Shown: in pieces, positions 1-13,200 of the stretch | How the letters are laid out: each line of letters opens with the position of its first letter | Position numbering within the stretch: the stretch's first letter is position 1 | Assembly (NCBI RefSeq): GCF_963576615.1 | Contig: NC_088708.1 | Span: forward strand, 3,162,001-3,226,000 | Length of the DNA stretch: 64,000 nucleotides | Source: Watersipora subatra | Lineage: Eukaryota; Bryozoa; Gymnolaemata; Cheilostomatida; Watersiporidae | Direction: 5' to 3' | Notes under the pieces: model-generated | The model's database searches: none | The model's input: the letters and a program-made list of their open reading frames with translations, nothing else | What the model was told of the DNA's origin: nothing | Translations under genes and position numbers: made by a program

Positions 1-115
1 AGTCCTAAGTTGAACTAGCGTCTAAGGCATCGGGTATGGAAGACTAACCATTTGTCTCAACTGGCAGAGAATATCGAGATGACCCTGTACCATCAGCGTG
101 TGTGATTGCACTTAC

Positions 116-1360
116 CTGAATTACATTAAGCAAGTTTGCTGCATCAAAACGGGAAGGCACATTTACATTTCTTTTGAGAGCCTCTTGCAGTTTTTTTACC
201 AGAGTGCAGTAGGTTTTGGAGGAGTCTTCTATTTCTATCTGGTCTTCTATTAAATGCTCACCAACCCTTCAATGATATGAATAAGGTTGGTGAGAGACAT
301 TGCTCTGATATGAGCCTACTATCAGAGCAATGATAGCTGATGACTACACAGTTACATTCAATTCATTTTAATGCCTGCGCAATCAAGTCATCAAATGTGT
401 TACCACAATGTAGAGACATGTTTCATCAGATTAGAAAGCAAGGCTTGCATGCAAAATAAATCCATATTCATTAGTAAAAATAGGTGAGTTTTATAAAATT
501 TCAAGCAATTGTACAGAAATGAAGCAGTAACTAAAACCTCAACAGTTCTCTTGTGACCTTCTTGTTCATGGTCAGGTGTTGCTTCACATACACCTCATAG
601 TCGAACAGACTAAAATACTAGAAGTGTTGCTTCACATACACCTCATAGTCGAACAGACTAAAATACTAGAAGTGTTGCTTCACATACACCTCATAGTCGA
701 ACAGACTAAAATACTAGAAGGTGTTGCTTCACATACACCTCATAGTCGAACAGACTAAAATACTAGAAGGTGTTGCTTCACATACACCTCATAGTCGAAC
801 AGACTAAAATACTAGAAGGTGTTGCTTCACATACACCTCATAGTCGAACAGACTGAAATACTAGTAGGTGTTGCTTCACATACACCTCATAGTCGAACAG
901 ACTAAAATGCTCGTAGTGAGTGAAGAATAAATTCCTGAGCTGACCTAGAGTAGGCGAGTCTACCCATTATAGGATGTAATCAAATCTAGAAAACCCAAGC
1001 ATATTGGATAAAAACAGGAAGATACTAGCGGTTGCTATTAATTACAACCAACTATTATATGTGTAGCTAACCACCCAAATGTAGAGAGCATTCTTACCAC
1101 ATGGATACTCTTGTCAACTCATAATCCACATTGGCATGTTTCAACAGTTTTATTAAAAATTCTTCTAAATGCCTATCAGCGAGCAGCGCTGGGCATGGCA
1201 GCAGTAGGATCGCTATCTCTCGACGTATTGTTGTCTCGCTGGTGAGCTCCCTCAGTCTGTAACTCATTTCATTCACTTCCTGCAGGTTGTTGAACTGAAG
1301 AGAGTTAACAGCCATCGCATTCACCAGCAAGATGAGGACAACTATTGATGACACACTCAT
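116..1360 (-). CDS. Small secreted protein, 5' three exons, function unknown (partial at window edge)
   Basis: I do not recognise the family. Three exons on the minus strand fit together: 1098-1360 (ATG at 1360, 87 codons plus 2 nt, donor G|GTAAGA), 538-609 (1 nt, 23 codons, 2 nt; acceptor TTTTAG) and 116-266 (1 nt plus 50 codons, donor CAG|GTAAGT; its acceptor, GAAG, is weak). Phases agree at both junctions. The first 20 residues (MSVSSIVVLILLVNAMAVNS) look like a signal peptide. The rest is rich in charged and leucine residues and probably helical (ELTSETTIRREIAILLL, KLLKHANVDYELTRV, LFDYEVYVKQHLTMNKK, KTYCTLVKKLQEALKRN), with only three cysteines. At least 160 residues are present and the gene continues beyond position 1. 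A TATA-like box lies 66-72 nt upstream of the ATG. Intron 1 is occupied by an array whose unit copies the acceptor and start of exon 2. A single-exon 88-residue reading (stop directly after the donor) is the alternative, but the good donor and matching phase argue for splicing. Confidence 0.6.
575..909 (-). repeat. 48/49-bp minisatellite carrying the exon 2 acceptor of the secreted-protein gene (7 copies)
   Basis: Units start near 576, 624, 672, 721, 770, 819 and 868 (steps 48, 48, then 49 bp). Read on the gene's strand each unit contains a pyrimidine-rich TATTTTAG acceptor followed by the first 37 nt of exon 2, encoding LFDYEVYVKQH. The copy nearest 538 continues into the rest of the exon and is the functional one; the others are decoys. 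Reading through an upstream unit meets an in-frame TAG (CAA CAC TTC TAG), so use of a distal acceptor would truncate the protein. Confidence 0.85.
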
Positions 1361-1425
1361 TTTTATTGCTGAACTTCAACCTGGCTCCATAGTAAAGAGA
1401 CGCTTGGATATCTAGAGATGCTAAG

Positions 1426-1432
1426 ATTTATA
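1426..1432 (-). promoter_or_regulatory. TATA-like box of the secreted-protein gene
   Basis: On the minus strand TATAAAT lies 66-72 nt upstream of the ATG at 1360, a spacing compatible with a short 5' UTR. It is the only such box close to this start. AT-rich background makes chance occurrence possible. Confidence 0.4.
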
Positions 1433-2604
1433 AGAACTGTCGGTTAGCTATTGAATAAATTCAGTGGTTAGAAATGAAGCAATAGCGGAGACACAGTTAC
1501 AAGAAAAGCGGTAAGACAGACGACTAACTTCAATGCCTATAAGTTTACTACAACTGAATGGCTCCAAATCCAAAACAGGTGACATTAGGTAAGACTATTC
1601 GCCACCTTAAACAAGGTCAAAAGGTTGAATGCATGCTGTCTTCTAATTAAATTTAATTTTGGCTCTAAATGGAATTTTCGACTTTGTTTTAAAGTTAAAC
1701 CCAACTCATAGGACATGAGGTTGCACAGTTTTATGTTACAAACTTATTATACATATATTCATGGTAAATATATAACCATGGTGAATAGCCCATTGATTTA
1801 TGTTGTTGGTTATGATATAGAATAGAGTGCTGATCAGAGGCACACAAGAGGCTGATTTTACTACAGCATAGCATCTTTCAAAAGCACACAGCCATTGCAC
1901 TGTCTATCTTGATGCGTGGATAGTCGAACACCTGTATTTAGCATCTTTTGGTGAGGATACCATTACATATATCACAAACACATGGTAATAGCAATTATTC
2001 TGTTTAGCCATGATCTTAACAGAGAAAGGACCAATGCTTCGTCAAATATTTCCATTTGCTTCACACATCTTTCACAAGTGAACAACTACCAATGTGAAAC
2101 ATATTTTACATTCAATATTGCCAATATTGTAGGCATTTATCTCCGAATTACATACGCTTCCTTCCTAGTTCTATCACATACGGGTTAACAGGATTAATAC
2201 TTGTTTTGTATTTTATGAATAAACTTTGCATAGAAATGATAACTACTACAATCTACCCAAAAACAGGACACCAAAATGCTGCATGACATCAAAATCATTT
2301 ATATTTATAATATATATATAATAAATATATAAATATAAATAATATATATTAATATAATAACTGTTTGTTTTATGTGAATAATAATTCAGTTGACAATGGT
2401 ATATCAAGATTATATAAAAACAAATATACTCCCCAAATATCTTAAAATAAAGTCTGTGTAAACACCTCTATCATACACAAACTGCCCATCCAAAATTAGC
2501 CCAAGTTTGCTGCACCTACATGTAATCATGCAATTAATAAATACATGTAGCTGATAGTTTGTAACCACAAAAATAACTTTTGTTTATAATCAGGTTACAT
2601 AATA

Positions 2605-2960
2605 ATTTGGGTGTCAGGGAGGCCTAGCGGTAGCACCTTTGACTGTCAACCATGGAGTTGGTGGTGCGTGTCCTGCTTAATGCTGATCTGACGAAAAGCT
2701 CTCAGCTAGCTTTCAACCCTTCATTGCTGGGTCTTTCGGATCTAGACCATAACTTGGAGGCCCGTGTACCACATTGACAACATGGGCACGTTAAAGATCC
2801 ACCTCTGTCCTTCGCACATTGGGCAAGTGAAATGGCTACTTGGCTCTGAAAGACTGGATGTGTTGCAAAATGCATTCCTTCAGGTTAATCTGACAGTTCC
2901 GGAAGTGGTAGATACTGAGAACTGGGTCACCTATTCTCTAACATACTGCTCAACCTAAGC
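2605..2960 (+). repeat. SINE-like element with tRNA-like head
   Basis: The 5' part contains a box A-like stretch (GGCCTAGCGGTAGCACC) followed 40-60 bp later by an imperfect box B-like segment. The middle holds a GGGCACGTTAAAGATCC motif that I associate with the conserved central domain of several invertebrate SINEs. I did not find a poly(A) or simple-repeat tail or target duplication, so the 3' end is a guess. Confidence 0.45.
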
Positions 2961-4068
2961 ATGCATCGCTAAGATGAAATCATTACCGATTTCAGACAGA
3001 CAGCAAGCCAATCATAATAATGTTCAGCCTGAATCAATGTGGCAGCTAAAGCTTATTATTTAAAAAGACTCTGCTTATGCTGAGTTGCGGGACGGTATGG
3101 GGACGCCCCGAAATCCTTCCCATACCACAACCTATTGTTCATTCCGCTATGCTACAAATATTGGAGAATCAGATTTTAAAGGCTTAAGGTATGTCACTGC
3201 AGTAGAGTCACAGCAGGCAGCTTCTGGTGTGAACCACGAGCGTGGAGGTGCAACAGGTTCAATCTTAGTATATTTTAAACAGTACATAGAGTTGTTGCAA
3301 CACTCAATGAACGAACTTGAGACAACACAGATATGAATATACATATACATAATAAACTGCAGATAAAAAATCTCCAAAGCTAATGTACAAATAATATTGA
3401 TTCAGAACTAAATTTATTAGCTAATTTGGCTATTCCAATCTGTCACAACCACACCAATCAGGTGCTAAGGCTAAGAGACAATCAGTCAGGAGTAAGCAGT
3501 CACTCAGGCTACCAACTGCTAGATAATTGTATATATTCATGTATTTTTCATTTGCACAAAGGAACAGGCATACAGATTCAGTAATTTTGTAAATTTGAAG
3601 AAAAGGTGCCCCAGTTGAGGCTACTTCAAAAGATATTAAAGAGTGCAGTAAACTTGCATTTCTTCCATTTCATCGCGATGAGGGGCTTGCCCATGCGCAT
3701 ACATGCATGCTGGCCAACATCAGAAATGTGTTGCCTTAGAATTCAAAGCTTCAAACTCACTTGTTCGTACGCGGTCACCCGCAGTTTGTGACGCAAAAAT
3801 GTTAAGGTGTCAACTAATCTAATCTTCTCATAAATAATACACACATGAAAGAGATTAGATGAGAGACAAGTGTGAAAGGCAGAGACAGGTACAACACGCA
3901 GAGACATGAACAAAAACATTATCTAGGGTAAAAAAATGGATGAGAATTTAACTGTGGAAGGAAGATACTGCCATGAGCACAACTGTGATGATGAAATAAG
4001 AAGAAATCTACACTATTATCTCAATGTGTTCATAAAGGTATACAAAAAATATGAGCATACTTTCCTGG

Positions 4069-4074
4069 TTTATT
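4069..4074 (-). terminator. Candidate polyadenylation signal of GMCL1
   Basis: AATAAA on the minus strand, about 220 nt downstream of the GMCL1 stop at 4296-4298 and the first canonical signal I noticed in that direction. Confidence 0.45.
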
Positions 4075-4295
4075 TCTGCGATAAATTTATCCCTTGAATA
4101 CCTCACGTGGTAAAATTTTGCAATCAACGTTAATAATAAATAGATCCATATTTACAATGATGTACATGTAGATGGATCAGGAGGGTGTGTACAGAAATAA
4201 AAACTAGAAATACGCGATAACTGTACAAGAAAATATAGTAAGTAGAACTGAGTGCTGCAATGGTAAGAGATTTCTCCCATTCATAAAACACCATT

Positions 4296-7200
4296 TCACT
4301 CCACCTCAAATAGATTGTCATCACTAGGATTACTTGTATTTACAGAGGAATGAGAAGACGAATCTGCAGTATTATCCGCATGATGTTGCATGGGGCAGAG
4401 GTCAGGGTTGGACCCCTCAGAGCTCACTGTACATGTAGGTACAACGGCTGTGGAAGTCGTCTTCTTTTTGCAGAAGCGACACGAGTCTAGTCGTAAAGGG
4501 ATTCGGAGAAGTTTTGGCGGTCGCACATCAGCTCTGGGAGTGTAATAGAGGATATTGAGGGCTATTCTCAGTGGCAGCTCAGCCGTTCTGTCTATTGACA
4601 TGCCCTGCACTTCCTGCAAAAATGTTGCATTTCAATAGCTAACCGATAGGGTACGGATGCATTTCACTAGCTAACCGATAGAGTACGGATGCATTACACT
4701 AGCTAACCAACAGAGTACGGATGCATTTCACTAGCTAACCAACAGAGTACAGATGCATTTCACTAGCTAACCAACAGAGTACAGATGCATTTCACAAGCT
4801 AACCAACAGAGTACAGATGTATTTCACATGCGAACCAACAGAGTACAAATGCATTTCACTAGCTAACCAACAGAGTACGGATGCATTTGACAAGCTAACC
4901 GACAAAGTACAGATGCATTTCACTAGCTAACCAATAGAGTACAGATGTATTTCACTAGCTAACCGACCGAGTACAGAAAGAAAGTGAGAGAAGAGTTACT
5001 GCATTCATTTGTTTAACTTGTTGACAGAAGAAATGGGGGGGGGGAACAAAATATCCACCTTGTAAATTATGGAAGAAATGCAGAAAACAAAAAGCTAGAT
5101 AACGTGTAGCTGCTACATAATTGTCTGTAGAATGACCATAATTCACAGGGGAACTCATCTCAGGAAGCAAGCTCATCTCAGGAAGCAAGCTCATCCAAGA
5201 TATAGACACCGAACAAGATACGGTCTAGAATGTTGGGATTGACTAAAAGTTTTCCTGTTCAGAGAAAAGCTTTCCTTTTAGTTTATAAACAAATACTTGC
5301 CAACTATATCTTAATAGCTGAGAATTGCAAGCCGGCTGCACAGCTCTATCATACTGATAACACAGCTCCTTCATACCAAAAACACAACTCCTTCACACCA
5401 ATAACACAGCTCATTCATACCAATAACACAGCTCCTTCATACCAATAGCACTGCTCCTTCATACAAATAACACATCTCCTTCATACCAATAACACAACTC
5501 CTACATACCAATAACACAGCTCCTTCATACCAATAGCACAGCTCCTTCATTCCAATAACACAGCTCCTTCATACCAATAGCACAGCTCCTTCATACCAAT
5601 ACCACAGCTCCTTCATTCCAATAACACAGCTCCTTCATTCCAATAACACAGCTCCTTCATACCAATAGCACAGCTCCTTCATTCCAATAACACAGCTCCT
5701 TCATACCAATAGCACAGCTCCTTCATACCAATAACACAGCTCCTTCATACCAATAACACAACTCCTTCATACCAATAACACAACTCCTTCATACCAATAG
5801 CACAACTCCTTCATACCAATAACACAACTCCTTCATACCAATAGCACAGCTCCTTCATTCCAATAACACAGCTCCTTCATACCAATAGCACAGCTCCTTC
5901 ATACCAATAACACAACTCCTTCATTCCAATAACACAGCTCCTTCATACCAATAGCACAGCTCCTTCATACCAATAACACAACTCCTTCATTCCAATAACA
6001 CAGCTCCTTCATACCAATAACACAACTCCTTCATACCAATAGCACAGCTCCTTCATACAAATAACACAGCTCCTTCATACTAACAACACAACTCCTACAT
6101 ACCAATAACACAACTCCTTCATACCAATAACACAGCTCCTTCATACCAATAACACAACTCCTTCATACCAATAACACAACTCCTTCATACCAATAACACA
6201 GCTCCTTCATACCAATAACACAGCTCCTTCATACCAATAGCACAGCTCCTTCATACCAATAACACAGCTCCTTCATACCAATAACACTGCTCCTTCATAC
6301 CAATAACACTGCTCCTTCATACCAATAGCACAACTCCTTCATACAAATAACACAGCTCCTTCATACCAATAGCACAGCTCCTTTATACCAATAACACAGC
6401 TCCTTCATACCAATAGCACTGCTCCTTCATACCAATAGCACAGCTCCTTCATACAAATAACACAGCTCCTTCATACTAACAACACAACTCCTACATACCA
6501 ATAACACAACTCCTTCATACCAATAACACAACTCCTTCATACCAATAACACAGCTCCTTCATACCAATAACACAGCTCCTTCATACCAATAACACAGCTC
6601 CTTCATACCAATAACCCAACTCCTTCATACCAATAACACAGCTCCTTCATACCAATAACACAGCTCCTTCATACAAATAGCACAGCTCCTTCATACCAAT
6701 AACACTGCTCCTTCATACCAATAACACAACTCCTTCATACCAATAACACAGCTCCTTCATACCAATAACACAACTCCTTCATACCAATAACACAACTCCT
6801 TCATACCAATAACACAGCTCCTTCATACCAATAACACAGCTCCTTCATACCAATAACACAGCTCCTTCATACCAATAGCACAGCTCCTTCATACCAATAA
6901 CACAGCTCCTTCATACCAATAACACTGCTCCTTCATACCAATAGCACAGCTCCTTCATACCAATAACACAGCTCCTTCATACCAATAACACTGCTCCTTC
7001 ATACCAATAGCACAGCTCCTTCATACAAATAACACAGCTCCTTCATACCAATAGCACGACTCCTTCATACTGATAGCACAGTTTCTTCATGCCAATAGCA
7101 CGACACCAACATAGCACCAACATGCCGACAGAATACACTGACGCCCTGACCATGATGACTTACCCCATCTCTAACCAAATCATGAGAGACAATGTCTCCT

Positions 7201-10200
7201 GTCTTTGTGTAAGTCACTTGTCCAAGGTCATTAAGGGAGCTGACAGTCACTCTCGCCATGACATACCTTCTACTCTGATTAGATAGAAGACGACTTTGGT
7301 TTCCACAGTTTCGCTTTATAATAATAGTTCTAAAACAGTAAGACAAACTGCAAGAAATGGAACAGGAAATAATTGTGTTGCACGTGTTCATCTTCTGCGT
7401 ATGCGGTCAACAGTAGATAGTAGCTGGTGTTAGGATAAGCTGAACACTTTCTCTGTATAACTGATTGACAGCAGCCTTTGCTGAACAAAATCTTTTTTAA
7501 AGACAGACAAATAGAAAGTCTGTCCATGTACACTTCTACCTGGTACAATACTCAGCTAAAAGGCTGTCTATGTACATATCTACCTGGTACAATACTCAGC
7601 TACAAGTCTGTCTTTGTACACATCTACCTGGTACAATACTCAGCTACAAGTCTGTCTATGTACACATCTACCTGGTACAATACTCAGCTACAAGTCCGTA
7701 TATGTACACATCTACCTGGTACAATACTCAGCTACAAGTCTGTATATGTACACATCTACCTGGTACAATAATCAGCTACAAGTCTGTCTTTGTACACATC
7801 TATATGGTACAATACTCAGCTACAAGTCTGTATATGTACACATCTACGTGGTACAATACTCAGCTACGAGTCTGTATATGTACACATCTACCTGGTACAA
7901 TACTCAGCTACGAGTCTGTATATGTACACATCTACCTGGTACAATACTCAGCTACAAGTCTGTCTATGTACACATCTACCTGGTACAATATTCAGCTACA
8001 AGTCTGTATATGTACACATCTACCTGGTACAATACTCAGCTACAAGTCTGTATATGTACACATCTATATGGTACAATACTCAGCTACAAGTCTGTCTATG
8101 TACACATCTACCTGGTACAATACTCAGCTACGAGTCTGTATATGTACACATCTACCTGGTACAATACTCAGCTACGAGTCTGTATATGTACACATCTACC
8201 TGGTACAATAATCAGCTACAAGTCTGTCTTTGTACACATCTATATGGTACAATACTCAGCTACATCATTTTTGAGATATTGCAATACCCTCTCACAGCTA
8301 CTTGGTTAGATATGGTACTAGTCCATCGGGTAAACATGTTCTTTATTGTTCTAGGTGACAATTGGGTACAAGGAATTATGGCTACAAAGAAATACCTGTC
8401 GATATACATGATCACCAGATCTATTCCATAGTTGAATCCAATCCATCGCCACTGGTGCTAAAATTAAATATATGTAATACAAATTTAGTTTAATGCAATT
8501 ACAAATATCAACAGTGCACAAAATACTGTAAGCCATTGTCAATGGAAAATATGATAGACAAAAGGTCGATACATTAGAAAGTTGGTAAAAAGTAGCCCTG
8601 TACCGGCATAACACCAGCAAAGATCGATACAAATTACATCAAAATTTTTTATTGATCAATTTGAAGGATTTATCAATAGAAATTCGGCGCAATTAAGTGG
8701 TGCACATTGCACCGACTGTCATGGATGCACGGCAAAATATCGGAACAGCTCAACAGCTGCAATGTTTTCCGACATATAAACATTGCCTCGGCAATGTCAT
8801 CGGTCTACGGTGCACATAATCGACAGATAATCAGCGAGAGAACAACCCCGACATACAGCGAGACAGTGTGAACAGCCTTTAGCATGTCTGCATGGTGCCT
8901 GCATGGTGCCTGCATGGTGTCTGCATGGTGTTTGCATGGTGCCATATTAGCTTTTCAGAGCTGGTTTTGTCGCAGATATGAAAAGGAAGGAATGATCAAA
9001 AGCCAGTAACTCATTATAAAACATTTGCAAGCACCTTTACAGACTTTTTATATCGATTACCTCTATCAATGGACATCAGTAAAATTGAGTAAAATGAACA
9101 CAAATTTGGCTGTCACACAGTAAGTTACACCGTCATTATACAGTTTATCAGTTTGTATTTTGGAACCTGAAAGAGTGACTGAGTCTAGCTACTTAGTATC
9201 TCAGAATGCGAATTTCCTCGTGCTACTAGTATTGAAGTTGTTTGCTCCACTAGTTGCCTAAATATAAATATTAGACTAAATGACAAACCTCTAGCATAGC
9301 CTAGTTTCTATAAAATTCTGGACTGTTACAAATGGAGCATAACTAATATAAACTGTCCACATCTTGCTGTGAACAGCATTTTGTTTCAACATGGATAGCC
9401 TGTAAGTTTATAAGCTTTTGCAAAAAAAACTACGCATCGGAGTGGTTGGTTTAGACTTAATCAAATCTTACTAGCATGGAAGTAATCATGTTTTGAGATG
9501 ATTTGTTTCCATAAATTATATGAACTAGTAACCTGGCAGTCTAGTGTGCTATAAGAGATCACCAGGTGCAACGATAAAGTACAGAGAATAAGTATGTCCA
9601 CAAATATTCAGAAGGTGTGTGATGAGCACACATGTTTGAGCGCTGGAAAGCTAAGCCGAATTTCAGGAGTTCCAAACTCGCACAAAGCGATCTTTTATCG
9701 TAAGCTCAAACCCTGGCTTCAGACTGACACGAACCTTAAAGCTGAACTGGGAAAGAAGACCCAGTTCAGCTTTATTTTGGGAAAGCCTCCACCTTTGCGC
9801 ACTTCTCAAATGCTATAGAGACTACAAAGCAAAAGCTTTAAAACGAAAAAGCAAACAACTTAGCAACATCTGGAAAATGCCAATTAAACTGTGTTGCGTA
9901 ATTGCTGACTGGCGATCACTCAGTGGTCATGTCCTTTCCCAATTTGAAGGATTGATCGAATAAATGATTAGTTTAGCCTGTCTTGACAAACTGTTGTTTT
10001 TGCGACAATTCCGGCGAGCTGGGCGAGCAAAACAGCAGTTGTTTTGCTCACTCCGCTCAATTGGGGACAACTCCACAAAAACAACAGTTTGACAAGACAG
10101 GCTAAAGACAGGCTAAAAAAAGTTTTGCTGCAGGAAGAAAGTGGACCATGAGAGATCGACATGATTGTGTAAAAACTCAGCCATAGCGCTGTAAAGCAGT

Positions 10201-13200
10201 AAATATGGACATCAGAGAAAAAATATTTCCTATAACAAAATGTTTCAACATATGAAAAATTTTAAAAATGAAAAAGTACACCATTTACAAAAGCAACCTT
10301 GACAAGGCAATGCCTCTACAGTTATTACTTCAAAGAACGTCAACATAGAATGAGAGACATAGCCAGTTGAATTAAAAGCAAATTGATGTACAAATATATG
10401 TAATGACTGAAAAATATCGCAACTTTATATTTTACTAAGGCAGCTCTCTTATTAGATTTATAAACTTTTAGTCATAGAAAGCATGTAATATTGTAAGCTC
10501 AAAAAAACATCTGACTTAATATATCCAGCAACACAGATAAATACTTGTTATGTTACATTGTGTCATCAATGATATAAAACCCCCACAAGAATAGGCGACG
10601 GCTATCATATGGGCGGGGTTTAATGATCGAGCTCTGTTGGGACTGTCCTAGTCTGGGTTTTAGGGCTAAGACAGATCTTGCGGGGCGGTCGCGTTGCCTT
10701 GTTGGTTTTGAAAAACACAACTCGCTGTTATTGTGTCATTAGCTCATTCCGTCAGTAAACCCCGCTGCCGTTCACAATAGCCAACCTTGAATTTCTACAG
10801 TGCAGGGGTAATACCTAACCAAAAAATAGATCCATGGAAAATAAAACATTTCAAATTACTTATTTTTAAAAATTTTGAAATTGGTAAGGGTCGTAATATA
10901 TGCTTAAAGTTAACTATAATTTACCTGAAATCACCCAAACAATGTCCTTTTTTTGCTAGTTTTTGACTAATATTTTGCCACCCCTAATATAAAATGACAA
11001 TTTATTATAGTCACATTGTTGGACCTGGCCTATAAGGTGGGACAGCAGGCCAAGCTGTGCAATGTAGTTTTCATACTCAAAATCTAAAACCTAATTTGGG
11101 CCATTTCACGATGGCGACTATTAATATCACGAATGCCTGTGAATGGCAACTGACTGATCATAACGGTGACAATATTGGGCAACTACATTTATTTGAAAAC
11201 AAAATGAAACCAACAAATCAGTAAAATAACCGCTATTGTTCCTAATCTTTGTAAATTTTCCAGGTTTTTTTATTTAGCATATTTTATGCTCAGGTTCATG
11301 CCAACAGAGATCGATCGTTAAACCCCGCCCATATGATCGCCCTCGCTTATCCTGAGGGCGTTTTATATCATTGATTTCATCAAACATGCAGCAGTTGAAA
11401 GAGAAACTTTTTAATACCATCACAAGTTCCAGGTCAACTAATAGCTACAAACCTCTACATCCCTGTGAAGGATTCTAGCGCATCGCAGTGAAGATTTGAG
11501 AAATACATCCTCATTGACATCTCCTTGTTTTGGCCTAAAGAAATACACTGTATATAAGGGAGAGACTGAAGAGAAATACACTCTATATAAGGGAGAGACT
11601 GAAGAGAAATACACTGTATATAAGGGAGAGACTGAAGAGAAATACACTGTATATAAGGGAGAGACTGAAGAGAAATACACTGTATATAAGGGAGAGACTG
11701 AAGAGAAATACACTGTATATAAGGGAGAGACTGAAGAGAAATACACTCTATATAAGGGAGAGACTGAAGAGAAATACACTGTATATAAGAGAGAGACTGA
11801 AGAGAAATACACTGTATATAAGGGAGAGACTGAAAAGAAATACACGGTATATAAGGGAGAGACTGAAGAGAAATACACTGTATATAAGGGAGAGACTGAA
11901 GAGAAATACACTGTATATAAGGGAGAGACTGAAGAGAAATACACTGTATATAAGGGAGAGACTGAAGAGAAATACACTGTATATAAGGGAGAGACTGAAG
12001 AGAAATACACTGTATATAAGGGAGAGACTGAAGAGAAATACACTGTATATAAGGGAGAGACTGAAGAGAAATACACTGTATATAAGGGAGAGACTGAAGA
12101 GAAATACACTCTATATAAGGGAGAGACTGAAGAGAAATACACTGTATATAAGAGAGAGACTGAAGAGAAATACACTGTATATAAGGGAGAGACTGAAAAG
12201 AAATACACTGTATATAAGGGAGAGACTGAAGAGAAATACACTGTATATAAGGGAGAGACTGAAAAGAAATACACTGTATATAAGGAAGAGACTGAAGAGA
12301 AATACACTGTATATAAGGGAGAGACTGAAGAGAAATACACTGTATATAAGGGAGAGACTGAAGAGAAATACACTGTATATAAGGGAGAGACTGAAGAGAA
12401 ATACACTGTATATAAGGGAGAGACTGAAGAGAAATACACTGTATATAAGGGAGAGACTGAAGAGAAATACACTGTATATAAGGGAGAGACTGAAGAGAAA
12501 TACACTGTATATAAGGGAGAGACTGAAGAGAAATACACTGTATATAAGGGAGAGACTGAAGAGAAATACACTGTATATAAGGAAGAGACTGAAGAGAAAT
12601 ACACTCTATATAAGGGAGAGACTGAAGAGAAATACACTGTATATAAGGGAGAGACTGAAGAGAAATACACTGTATATAAGGGAGAGACTGAAGAGAAATA
12701 CACTGTATATAAGGGAGAGACTGAAGAGAAATACACTGTATATAAGGGAGAGACTGAAGAGAAATACACTGTATATAAGGGAGAGACTGAAGAGAAATAC
12801 ACTGTATATAAGGGAGAGACTGAAGAGAAATACACTCTATATAAGGGAGAGACTGAAGAGAAATACACTGTATATAAGAGAGAGACTGAAGAGAAATACA
12901 CTGTATATAAGGGAGAGACTGAAAAGAAATACACTGTATATAAGGGAGAGACTGAAGAGAAATACACTGTATATAAGGGAGAGACTGAAGAGAAATACAC
13001 TGTATATAAGGGAGAGACTGAAGAGAAATACACTGTATATAAGGGAGAGACTGAAGAGAAATACACTGTATATAAGGGAGAGACTGAAGAGAAATACACT
13101 GTATATAAGGGAGAGACTGAAGAGAAATACACTGTATATAAGGGAGAGACTGAAGAGAAATACACTGTATATAAGGGAGAGACTGAAGAGAAATACACTC

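Larger units (their letters stand above)
1361..4068. other. Intergenic: upstream of the secreted gene, downstream of GMCL1
   Basis: Besides the TATA-like box and the SINE-like element at 2605-2960 I see no gene. 2298-2345 is an AT-only imperfect palindrome. Open frames here (1982-2188, 3085-3377, 3606-3791) have no recognisable protein content, no splice context and overlap each other on opposite strands. Confidence 0.5.

Noticed and set aside
5343-7080. Possible CRISPR array (regular short repeats)
   Set aside because: No unique spacers; units are contiguous 22-bp repeats in a eukaryotic intron.
7478-8431. Overlapping long forward frames rich in YTSTWYNTQL
   Set aside because: Three frames of one 44-bp repeat; antisense to GMCL1 and without homology or start context.
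9594-9818. 74-codon frame starting MSTNIQK
   Set aside because: Contains a 12-bp-arm hairpin (AGCTGAACTGGG), lies antisense in GMCL1 intron 10 and has no recognisable content.
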